In this document: piece by piece, positions 6,837 through 11,936 of the stretch
Layout: each line of letters opens with the position of its first letter
How positions within the stretch are numbered: the stretch's first letter is position 1
Assembly: GCA_031549115.1 (NCBI GenBank)
Contig: JAVBQJ010000007.1
Coordinates: 1-11,936, forward strand
From: JAVBQJ01 sp031549115
Lineage (GTDB): Bacteria > Verrucomicrobiota > Lentisphaeria > Victivallales > Victivallaceae
Length of the DNA: 11,936 nt
Reading direction: 5' to 3'
Made by a program: the position numbers and the translations under genes
Notes under the pieces: generated by a model
The model's input: the letters and a program-made list of their open reading frames with translations, nothing else
What the model was told of the DNA's origin: nothing
Database searches by the model: none

Positions 6837-9425
6837 ATGCGAAATTATATTTTCGTCCTGCTGTTGTGGTTGACGGCCTGCACCATTGTCTCCGCGGCCG
6901 ATTGGAAGGGAAATTGGCGGATCGATGTGCTGGACTCGTCCACGCTGGCGCTGACCGGAGAATACGGGAAGTTTCTGGAGCAGGAGATGGTCGCCCGTTA
7001 CGGCGATAAACTTCGCGGGCTGGACCGTGCGCTCAAAATCGTCCCGGAGTGGTCCCGCCGCTTTCATTACTTCTTCGCCATGTCGGACACCATTCTGGAA
7101 TATCGTCCGCAGCAGGCCGCTCTTCTGCAGCAATTCGATGCCTTGAAAATACGGACCGGCGGTCAGGAGCTTCCGGTTGCCCGGGTCGGTTATTGGCTGA
7201 ATCCCATCGGTCAGACCCCGGTTCCGGACCTGGGACGCGGCGGCGAAATGCTGACGAAAAATGCCGATGTCGCCTTTTATCTGTTCCCGGTCCTCTCCGA
7301 ACCGCTGGAAGCCGGCAAAGAATATACCGTGGAATTGCCGACCGGCGAAACGCTCGACTGGAGCTATCGCCCCGAGGAGCAGATTTCGCAATTGTATAAG
7401 TTCGACCAACTCGGATTTTCCCCGCGCGCCGGACGGAAGTACGCCTATCTGGGCGCCTGGCTCGGCGATGCCGGGCCGCTGGACATCAGCCGCTGGTTCG
7501 GAGCGCCGTTCGAAGTGGTGAACGCCGGCGACGGCAGTGTCGCGTTCACCGGTACGGTCAAGCCGCGGATTCCGGATGTTTCCGCCAAAACCGGCACGCC
7601 CTTTACCGGCGAAATCGTCGGCGATCTGGATATTTCGGAATTCAACCGGCCGGGACGCTATTATTTTCGTATCGCCGGAATCGGCCGCAGCGCCGATTTC
7701 GATATCACCGACGATATCGTCGGCGACGCGTTCTATACGCATATGCATGGTTTGTATCAGGCGCGCTGCGGCGTTGCCAAGGAGCCCCTCTGGACCAAAT
7801 GGCCCGGCGGCGCCTGCCATACCGTGAGCTATCAGGGCAATTTCCCTCCTAATGACACTCACTACAAGAAGGAGAAGAAAAATGAGCACCGCAACTGGGG
7901 TTTTTTCGACCGCTCCGGACGCAGCATCGACGTCGATCACTTCAAACTGATCAAACAGAACGTGCCGACACCTTTGCGGAAGCTGGCCGTTTCCGGCGGC
8001 TGGCACGATGCCGCCGATTACGACCGGCGCCCCTATCACTTTCAGATCGTCAATGACCTGCTGGCGGTGTGGCTGATGTTTCCGGACAATTTTTCGGATG
8101 ACCAGCTGCATCTGCCGGAAAGCGGCAACGGCCTTCCCGATATCATCGACGAAGCCCGCATCGGCGTTGAAGTATGGCGCCAGGCACAGCAGGAAAACGG
8201 CGGCGTGGGCACCTGGCTGGAAGCCGATTCGCATCCGACCGAATTCGATCCGGCGCTGGATCAACAACCGTACTATCTGTCCGGAGCCACCCGGGAAAGT
8301 TCGTTGGAATATGCCGCCCATGCTTCGATGCTGGCGCTGGCGCTGCGTGAATGCGGCGCCGCGGCCGAGTCGGAGCTCTATCAAAACTCCGCCATGCGCG
8401 CCTTTGCCTTTGCGTTGAACCCCGCCAACCGGTTTCAGGCGGAATACCGCTATGAGATCGACAAAACCATGCAGACCATTCAATACCGCGAACCCGTGGA
8501 GCTGCCGGGCGAATTGCTGTTGAAGGCCGCCTTTAATCTCTATGAGCTCACCCGGGATCCGCAGTACCTTCAACTGATCCGGGGCAATGAGAAGCTGATC
8601 GAAAAAAGCCTCGGCGATCTGAGTTGGCGCCTGTCGCCGTTTTTCTTCGTCGAACTGGAACGCTTCGGCGGCAGCGAACCGAAAATAGCCAAGGAATTGA
8701 CGCGCTGCCGCAGCCTGATCCTGCGTTTCGCCGAGGAAAATCTCGGGTATCTGAATGACAGTTACCCCTACCGGACGCCGTGGTATCCGAGCACACACTC
8801 CTTTGTGACGCACATGTCCTGGGGTAACTCCCATCCATTGCGCCGCGCCCGTTACTTCATCATGGCCTGGTATCAGAGCGGCGATGAAAAATTCCGGGAT
8901 GCCGCCTATCTGGCCAACAACTGGCACAACGGCGGCAATCCGCTCGGGCAGAGTATGACCAGCGCGCTCGGCCGCGTCTATCCGGCGCGCTTCCTTGACC
9001 TGCCGTCGTATGTCGACGGAATCGCGGAATACCGCCCCGGCATCACTCCCTATCGTTATACCTATGGAATCGCTCCGGAGGATATGCGGTTGGGGCATAG
9101 CTTGTATTATGAAGCCCGCAAAGATCACAACTTCCCCGGTTCCGCGATTTCGCTGTTGCCGAAAAGCCTCGGAGCGGCCCCCGGCATAGCGGAGAAAGAC
9201 GCCATCCAACTGCTGGGAATGCACTGGCCGGTGTGGCGCCGTTTTCCGAATCTTCAGGCTTATACGGTCGCCAACAGCGAATACACGGTCTGGGAAACCA
9301 TGAGCCCGGCGGCGGCGGTCACCGGCGCGTTGACGGCTCCCGGCTACCGCCCCGGCGACGCGGTCAAATTCCGGGAACCGGTCGACGATATCCGGAAACT
9401 TGACGGGTATGCGCCGCTGCCATAG
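6837..9425 (+). CDS. Glycoside hydrolase family 9 (cellulase-like) exported enzyme
   Basis: The 862-residue exported protein has a family 9 (alpha/alpha)6 catalytic domain preceded by beta-rich domains. The signal region (1-20) could be cut by signal peptidase I (VSA-A) or processed as a lipoprotein, since LTAC at 12-15 is a good lipobox; the two cannot be separated by eye. Residues about 185-300 look like the CelD-type N-terminal Ig-like domain (DQLGFSPRAGRKYAYL ... FNRPGRYYFRIAGIGRSADFDI). The catalytic domain starts near 310 (FYTHMHGLYQARCG). SGGWHDAADY holds the paired Asp residues D391 and D394 (general base site). Conserved GNPLGQ lies near 700. NSEYTVWETMSP contains E815, the likely catalytic acid. 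The usual His-His-Arg stretch after GNPLGQ is not evident, suggesting a divergent subfamily. A Lys-rich loop (YKKEKKNEHRNWG) lies before the active-site block. It starts 3 nt after the pyruvyl transferase stop with GGGAAG as ribosome site, so it belongs to the export operon. The specific glycan is unknown. Confidence 0.87.
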   Translation: MRNYIFVLLLWLTACTIVSAADWKGNWRIDVLDSSTLALTGEYGKFLEQEMVARYGDKLRGLDRALKIVPEWSRRFHYFFAMSDTILEYRPQQAALLQQFDALKIRTGGQELPVARVGYWLNPIGQTPVPDLGRGGEMLTKNADVAFYLFPVLSEPLEAGKEYTVELPTGETLDWSYRPEEQISQLYKFDQLGFSPRAGRKYAYLGAWLGDAGPLDISRWFGAPFEVVNAGDGSVAFTGTVKPRIPDVSAKTGTPFTGEIVGDLDISEFNRPGRYYFRIAGIGRSADFDITDDIVGDAFYTHMHGLYQARCGVAKEPLWTKWPGGACHTVSYQGNFPPNDTHYKKEKKNEHRNWGFFDRSGRSIDVDHFKLIKQNVPTPLRKLAVSGGWHDAADYDRRPYHFQIVNDLLAVWLMFPDNFSDDQLHLPESGNGLPDIIDEARIGVEVWRQAQQENGGVGTWLEADSHPTEFDPALDQQPYYLSGATRESSLEYAAHASMLALALRECGAAAESELYQNSAMRAFAFALNPANRFQAEYRYEIDKTMQTIQYREPVELPGELLLKAAFNLYELTRDPQYLQLIRGNEKLIEKSLGDLSWRLSPFFFVELERFGGSEPKIAKELTRCRSLILRFAEENLGYLNDSYPYRTPWYPSTHSFVTHMSWGNSHPLRRARYFIMAWYQSGDEKFRDAAYLANNWHNGGNPLGQSMTSALGRVYPARFLDLPSYVDGIAEYRPGITPYRYTYGIAPEDMRLGHSLYYEARKDHNFPGSAISLLPKSLGAAPGIAEKDAIQLLGMHWPVWRRFPNLQAYTVANSEYTVWETMSPAAAVTGALTAPGYRPGDAVKFREPVDDIRKLDGYAPLP

Positions 9426-9426
9426 C

Positions 9427-9455
9427 TTGAAAAAAGAGGCAAACGATGGTATAGT
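9427..9455 (+). promoter_or_regulatory. Sigma70-type promoter for guaA
   Basis: TTGAAA (9427-9432) and TATAGT (9450-9455) are 17 bp apart, the same hexamers and spacing as at 1064-1092. The -35 begins 1 nt after the hydrolase stop codon. The predicted start near 9462 gives a leader of about 32 nt, too short for a purine riboswitch. Confidence 0.72.
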
Positions 9456-9493
9456 AACGGATTATTTCATTGACACCAACAGGAAGGAATGTG

Positions 9494-10786
9494 ATGAAAC
9501 AAACACCGGAAACCGTCATCCTCTTGAACTGCGGCTGCGAGGACATTCAAAAGCTGGCCCGCGCCGTCCGCGACCGGCACATTTATACCATGGTGATGCC
9601 GTATACCGTTCCGGTGGAACGCCTCGCCGCCGAAGCCCCGGTCGGCCTGATCCTGTGCGCCGATAACGAGAACGCCAAAATTCAGGCGGCGCTCCAACCG
9701 TTTCTGGCGCTGAAGCTGCCGACGCTCGCCGCCGGAGCCGCGGCCCGAATGGCGCCGCAGCTGCCGTCGAGCGCGCTGGAAGCCGCGCCGATCGTGGATT
9801 TCTGCCGCACGCAGTGCGGCTGCACCGGCAACTGGACCATGGAACGCTTCATCGACGAAGCGATCCGCGATATCCGCGAACTGGTCGGGCAGGAAAAGGT
9901 CGTGCTCGGACTCTCCGGCGGTGTCGATTCGTCGGTGGTCGCGGCGCTGCTGCACCGCGCCATCGGCGACCAGCTGACCTGCGTGTTCGTCAATCACGGG
10001 TTGCTGCGCAAAAACGAGCCGGAAGTCGTGCAGGAGATATTCGCCCGCAATTTCAAAATGAACCTGTGCTATGTGGACGCCTCCGACCGCTTTCTCGACC
10101 GGCTCGCCGGCGTATCCGACCCGGAACGCAAGCGTAAAATCATCGGCAAGGAATTCGTCGATGTCTTCACCGAAGCTGCGGCCAGGACGCAGGCGACCTT
10201 CCTCGGCCAGGGCACCATTTACCCGGATATCGTCGAAAGCATTCCCCTGGACGGCAATCCGGACGGGATCATCAAGAGCCACCACAACGTCGGGGGGCTG
10301 CCCGAAGATATGAAGTTCAAGCTGGTCGAGCCGGTCGAACGCCTGTTCAAAGACGAAGTGCGCCAGGTCGGCCGTCTGCTCGGCATGCCGTCGGAGCTGC
10401 TCGACCGCCACCCGTTTCCGGGGCCGTCGCTCGGCGTCCGCCACGTCGGCGCCATCGACCGCAAAACGCTGGCGATGCTTCGCGAAGCCGACGCCATCGT
10501 CACCGACGAGCTGCTCAAGTCCGGCTGGTATCACAAAACCTGGCAGACCTTTGCCATCTTCGTCCCGGTCAAGACCGTCGGCATGAAAAATCACAAGCGT
10601 TCCTACGACTACGTGATCGCGATCCGGTCGATCAACAGCGTCGACGCCGTGACCGCCGATGTCGTCCGGCTGCCGTGGGAGCTGCTTGAAACCATGGCCG
10701 CCCGGATCGTCGGCGAAATCGACGGCATCAGCCGGGTGGTATACGACATCACCGCCAAACCCCCGGGCACCATCGAATGGGAATAA
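9494..10786 (+). CDS. guaA: GMP synthase with truncated, amidotransferase-dead N-terminal domain
   Basis: This enzyme converts XMP to GMP using ATP and ammonia. The ATP-pyrophosphatase domain (about 112-310) is complete: P-loop SGGVDSS (141-147), KRKIIGKEF (213-221), LGQGTIYPDIVES (237-249), IKSHHNVGGLP (260-270) and RHPFPGPSLGVR (305-316). The C-terminal XMP-binding and dimerisation domain (about 313-430) ends in the family tail KPPGTIEWE. The N-terminal domain is abnormal. Residues 7-85 still follow the amidotransferase fold (ILLNCGCEDIQKLARAVRDRHIY aligns with the FGSQYTQLxARRVRExGVY region), but the GxCYGMQ nucleophile elbow reads GAAARMA. The following ~95 residues, including the His and Glu of the triad, are missing. 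The product is 430 residues against about 510-525 in standard bacterial enzymes. FVNHGLLR replaces the usual FVDxGLxR. ATG 9494 is chosen because AGGAAGGA (9481-9488) is ideally placed; TTG at 9470 would precede that site. It is a monocistronic unit with its own promoter and terminator. Confidence 0.93.
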   Translation: MKQTPETVILLNCGCEDIQKLARAVRDRHIYTMVMPYTVPVERLAAEAPVGLILCADNENAKIQAALQPFLALKLPTLAAGAAARMAPQLPSSALEAAPIVDFCRTQCGCTGNWTMERFIDEAIRDIRELVGQEKVVLGLSGGVDSSVVAALLHRAIGDQLTCVFVNHGLLRKNEPEVVQEIFARNFKMNLCYVDASDRFLDRLAGVSDPERKRKIIGKEFVDVFTEAAARTQATFLGQGTIYPDIVESIPLDGNPDGIIKSHHNVGGLPEDMKFKLVEPVERLFKDEVRQVGRLLGMPSELLDRHPFPGPSLGVRHVGAIDRKTLAMLREADAIVTDELLKSGWYHKTWQTFAIFVPVKTVGMKNHKRSYDYVIAIRSINSVDAVTADVVRLPWELLETMAARIVGEIDGISRVVYDITAKPPGTIEWE

Positions 10787-10803
10787 GGTTTTATCCCTGA
10801 ATG

Positions 10804-10848
10804 AAAAAAATCCCAACCCCCGGTATCGCCGGTGGTTGGGATTTTTTT
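10804..10848 (+). terminator. Strong intrinsic terminator after guaA
   Basis: The left arm AAAAAAATCCCAACC (10804-10818) pairs perfectly with GGTTGGGATTTTTTT (10834-10848), a 15-bp stem. The loop region contains a nested CCGG/CCGG pair (10820-10823 with 10829-10832) around TATCG. The T7 tract forms the 3' end of the stem. Because the left arm is A7, the element could also stop transcription on the minus strand. It begins 17 nt after the guaA stop. Confidence 0.93.
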
Positions 10849-10857
10849 CGTATCCGT

Positions 10858-10886
10858 TTGCACCGGCGCCGGACTTGGTGTATATT
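10858..10886 (+). promoter_or_regulatory. Sigma70-type promoter for small membrane protein
   Basis: TTGCAC (10858-10863) and TATATT (10881-10886) are separated by 17 bp. The predicted start near 10893 gives a leader of about 20 nt that is mostly the AAAGGAGG ribosome site. The promoter starts 9 nt after the guaA terminator. Confidence 0.65.
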
Positions 10887-10911
10887 GCATACACAGCGAA
10901 AGGAGGCGGCG

Positions 10912-11265
10912 ATGAAATACGATGGGGATTTTTTCAACGAAAGCGCCTCCGGTTCGCGCTTCAGCAAAATCATCGGCGGATTCATCGTCCCGCTGGTCCC
11001 GCTTCTTTGGGGCCTCACGGCAATGATAACACAAAAGGCGGTGCTGCCCGGCAGGCACGGGAGCGGTAGCCTGCCGCTTCACGGCATTGATGCGGTGCTT
11101 TTCGGCGCGGCGTTGATTTGCCTCGGGATTTTCCTTCACATACACTACTATTGGACGGTGTCCGAGCGGCTCTGCCGCTGGGCGGATCTCGCGAAAGTAT
11201 TGATCGGCCTGCTTGGACTGGCGGCATTCCTCACCATGATCGTCCGGGTGCTGTTGTGGGGGTGA
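10912..11265 (+). CDS. Small three-helix membrane protein, function unknown
   Basis: I do not recognise this 117-residue protein. It starts with a short polar segment (MKYDGDFFNESASGSRFSK). Three hydrophobic segments follow: about 20-39 (IIGGFIVPLVPLLWGLTAMI), about 58-80 (HGIDAVLFGAALICLGIFLHIHYYW) and about 92-116 (LAKVLIGLLGLAAFLTMIVRVLL). This suggests an integral inner-membrane protein. The first loop carries PGRHGSGSLPLHG, and the second helix ends in HIHYYW. No catalytic motif is evident. The start is set by the excellent AAAGGAGG at 10898-10905, six nt before the ATG. An in-frame ATG at 10801 would force translation through the guaA terminator and lies upstream of the promoter. It has its own promoter and sits between guaA and a metal-sensing repressor. 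No terminator is evident between this gene and the repressor, so weak read-through is possible. A link to metal homeostasis is only a guess from position. Confidence 0.83.
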   Translation: MKYDGDFFNESASGSRFSKIIGGFIVPLVPLLWGLTAMITQKAVLPGRHGSGSLPLHGIDAVLFGAALICLGIFLHIHYYWTVSERLCRWADLAKVLIGLLGLAAFLTMIVRVLLWG

Positions 11266-11312
11266 TCCACCCCGCGCCGCGGTAAATCCGGCGAAAAAAC
11301 AGTGTTTGTTTC

Positions 11313-11341
11313 TTGCATTTCATACCCCTCGGGGGTATTGT
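11313..11341 (+). promoter_or_regulatory. Promoter of the CsoR-family repressor gene
   Basis: TTGCAT (11313-11318) and TATTGT (11336-11341) are 17 bp apart. The predicted start near 11348 leaves a leader of about 24 nt containing GGGAGGG (11358-11364), the ribosome site for ATG 11372. The spacer holds the operator listed separately. Confidence 0.6.
11322..11338 (+). promoter_or_regulatory. CsoR/RcnR-type operator (perfect inverted repeat)
   Basis: ATACCCC (11322-11328), a TCG spacer and GGGGTAT (11332-11338) form a perfect 7-3-7 inverted repeat. TACCC...GGGTA with a G/C-rich core is the known operator style of the CsoR/RcnR/FrmR repressor family. It fills the promoter spacer and overlaps the first three bases of the -10, so bound repressor would block RNA polymerase. 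The repressor gene lies immediately downstream, indicating self-repression. Confidence 0.85.
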
Positions 11342-11371
11342 ATGCCTGATAACACACGGGAGGGAATGATT

Positions 11372-11647
11372 ATGATCAAATGTATGGACACGGGCAGTCT
11401 GCATTTGCGTTTGCGCAAAGTGATCGGCCAGTTGAACGCCGTGGAAAAGATGATCGATCAGGACGTCCCCTGCGAAGATGTGCTGATTCAACTGAACGCC
11501 GCCAAGAGTGCGCTGCATAAGGTCGGCCAGATCGTCCTCGAAGGCCACCTGAAGCATTGCGTCCGCGACGGCATCGAGCACGGCGACCCGGAAAAAACCC
11601 TGTCCGATTTCGCCAAAGCCCTCGAACACTTCTCCCGGATGTCCTGA
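11372..11647 (+). CDS. csoR: CsoR-family metal-sensing transcriptional repressor (likely copper type)
   Basis: The 91-residue all-helical protein belongs to the CsoR/RcnR/FrmR family (DUF156), tetrameric repressors released from DNA when metal, formaldehyde or persulfide binds. The family core is plain: RLRKVIGQLNAVEKMI (13-28), PCEDVLIQLNAAKSAL (33-48), VLEGHLKHCV (55-64). Cys34, His59 and Cys63 match the Cu(I)-binding Cys-His-Cys set of CsoR, rather than RcnR (Cys-His-His) or CstR (two Cys without that His). Copper sensing is therefore the best reading but is not proven. ATG 11372 is chosen because GGGAGGG ends 7 nt before it. ATG 11366 is too close to that site, and ATG 11342 lies upstream of the predicted transcription start. 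A perfect family operator sits in its promoter. No copper ATPase, chaperone or other obvious target gene is in the window, so its regulon besides itself is unknown. Confidence 0.9.
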   Translation: MIKCMDTGSLHLRLRKVIGQLNAVEKMIDQDVPCEDVLIQLNAAKSALHKVGQIVLEGHLKHCVRDGIEHGDPEKTLSDFAKALEHFSRMS

Positions 11648-11699
11648 AACGAAACGCCCCCGGTGCGGTTCGGAGTGTGGAAATTTTAACGGTGTACGC

Positions 11700-11717
11700 G
11701 GGGCCGCATTGCGCCCC
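11700..11717. repeat. Imperfect hairpin, G/C-rich
   Basis: GGGGC with GC (11700-11707, one bulged C) pairs with GCGCCCC (11711-11717) around an ATT loop, giving about seven G-C pairs. Confidence 0.55.
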
Positions 11718-11774
11718 GGCAACCGCAGGGGCCCAGCCCCCATTCCCCCGGATCGCTCGGCCGCTCGGCTTCAC

Positions 11775-11802
11775 GTATTTGCCGCCAATTGGCGGCAAAT
11801 AC
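11775..11802. repeat. Perfect 28-bp palindrome
   Basis: The sequence is its own reverse complement over 28 bp, centred between 11788 and 11789. Each arm is 14 nt (GTATTTGCCGCCAA and its complement). With no spacer it could bind a dimeric protein as DNA, or form a cruciform or hairpin with a tight AATT turn. Confidence 0.9.
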
Positions 11803-11809
11803 TCCCTTC

Positions 11810-11841
11810 GGTCACCAAAACGCGGGAGCGTTTTCGTGACC
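11810..11841. repeat. Hairpin with 13 pairs, one C/C mismatch and GGGA loop
   Basis: GGTCAC (11810-11815) pairs with GTGACC (11836-11841), and AAAACGC (11817-11823) pairs with GCGTTTT (11828-11834). C11816 and C11835 face each other. The loop is GGGA (11824-11827). Confidence 0.85.
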
Positions 11842-11851
11842 GACCCCCTCA

Positions 11852-11870
11852 GTGCTGGCAACGCCAGCAC
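11852..11870. repeat. Perfect 8-bp stem hairpin with AAC loop
   Basis: GTGCTGGC (11852-11859) pairs perfectly with GCCAGCAC (11863-11870) around AAC. Confidence 0.85.
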
Positions 11871-11884
11871 CCTTCGCCCGGGGA

Positions 11885-11924
11885 GGCGCCGTGTCGCGCT
11901 CCTTGGCGCGAGCATCGCTGCGCC
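11885..11924. repeat. Nested inverted repeat near the window end
   Basis: An outer GGCGC (11885-11889) can pair with GCGCC (11920-11924). Inside it TCGCGC (11894-11899) pairs with GCGCGA (11906-11911) around TCCTTG. The outer pairing is short and may be chance. Confidence 0.5.
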
Positions 11925-11936
11925 CAATACTAGCGA

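Larger units (their letters stand above)
11648..11936. other. Non-coding region with consecutive inverted repeats
   Basis: This 289-bp end region has no convincing gene. The open frames in it lack ribosome sites and recognisable protein features. It begins with a short unstructured stretch after csoR (11648-11695) and then holds at least five inverted repeats in a row up to 11924. No T-tract follows any of them, so none is a typical intrinsic terminator. CCCTTCG occurs twice, at 11804-11810 (directly before the second-largest hairpin) and at 11870-11876, hinting at a modular repeat. Confidence 0.7.

Noticed and set aside
7870..7950. GGAGAAG followed by ATG at 7882 inside the hydrolase gene, like an internal start
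   Set aside because: The frame stops after about 22 codons and is not in the hydrolase frame; the purine run simply encodes the Lys/Glu-rich loop.
6372..9224. A 950-codon open frame on the minus strand, opposite the pyruvyl transferase and hydrolase genes
   Set aside because: It is the antisense shadow of two genes with clear family motifs. Its translation is low-complexity (Arg/Gly/Gln/Ala-rich), shows no domain and has no ribosome site. GC-rich third positions commonly keep this frame open.
9470..9493. TTG start at 9470 for guaA
   Set aside because: It would put the AGGAAGGA ribosome site inside the coding region. ATG 9494 is ideally spaced from that site.
9467..10894. A 475-codon open frame on the minus strand opposite guaA
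   Set aside because: It is a shadow of guaA and runs through the terminator, with no recognisable motif.
10801..10911. Upstream in-frame ATG at 10801 for the small membrane protein
   Set aside because: It would translate the guaA terminator hairpin and lies upstream of the promoter and the strong AAAGGAGG site.
11271..11300. CCGCG-C-CGCGG after the small membrane protein gene as a terminator
   Set aside because: The loop would be one base and no T-tract follows.
11306..11371. TTG 11306, ATG 11342 and ATG 11366 as starts of the repressor
   Set aside because: The first two precede the predicted transcription start near 11348, and the third is too close to the ribosome site.
11680..11936. An integron attC site or tRNA gene in the palindrome region
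   Set aside because: No RYYYAAC/GTTRRRY core pair flanks the hairpins, and no cloverleaf or GTTCRA T-loop could be drawn.
1..11936. CRISPR array, insertion sequence, phage or toxin-antitoxin genes
   Set aside because: No direct repeats with regular spacers, no transposase or integrase motifs and no toxin-antitoxin pair were seen on either strand.

Overview
The window carries nine protein genes, all on the plus strand, with tight spacing and only short gaps. The overall base composition is GC-rich. The host is a Gram-negative (diderm) bacterium: there is a Wza-type outer-membrane polysaccharide export lipoprotein, a periplasm-spanning polysaccharide co-polymerase and an exported family 9 glycoside hydrolase. 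The mix of exopolysaccharide export and polysaccharide-degrading enzyme would suit the PVC group, for example Lentisphaerota (Victivallis-like). This is an impression from protein style only; the phylum is not proven by the sequence.

Region 1 (22-9425) is the downstream part of an exopolysaccharide locus. In order it holds a putative nucleotidyltransferase, a Wzz/GNVR polysaccharide co-polymerase with a degenerate tyrosine-kinase-like C-terminus, a Wza-like export lipoprotein, a Wzy/WaaL-type polymerase or ligase, a polysaccharide pyruvyl transferase and a family 9 glycoside hydrolase. Two junctions are ATGA overlaps and the others are 3 to 30 nt apart, so genes 2-6 look like one transcription unit. 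A good sigma70-type promoter (TTGAAA-N17-TATAGT) lies inside the 3' end of the nucleotidyltransferase gene and would start that unit. The initiating glycosyltransferase, further glycosyltransferases and flippase are not in the window and presumably lie upstream.

Region 2 (9427-10848) is a single-gene unit for GMP synthase. Its promoter has the same two hexamers and the same spacer length as the exopolysaccharide promoter, and begins 1 nt after the hydrolase stop codon. It ends in a very strong intrinsic terminator. The GMP synthase is unusual: the ATP-pyrophosphatase and dimerisation domains are complete, but the glutamine amidotransferase domain is cut to about 100 residues, its nucleophile Cys is replaced by Ala and the His-x-Glu half is missing.

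Region 3 (10858-11647) holds two small genes with their own promoters: an unrecognised three-helix membrane protein, and a CsoR-family metal-sensing repressor. The repressor has a perfect ATACCCC-TCG-GGGGTAT operator set between the -35 and -10 of its own promoter, a textbook self-repression layout.

Region 4 (11648-11936) has no convincing gene. It contains a run of at least five consecutive hairpin-forming inverted repeats, including a perfect 28-bp palindrome.

The best candidates for something new are the amidotransferase-dead GMP synthase, the kinase-dead co-polymerase coupled to a family 9 hydrolase in an export operon, and the palindrome cluster.
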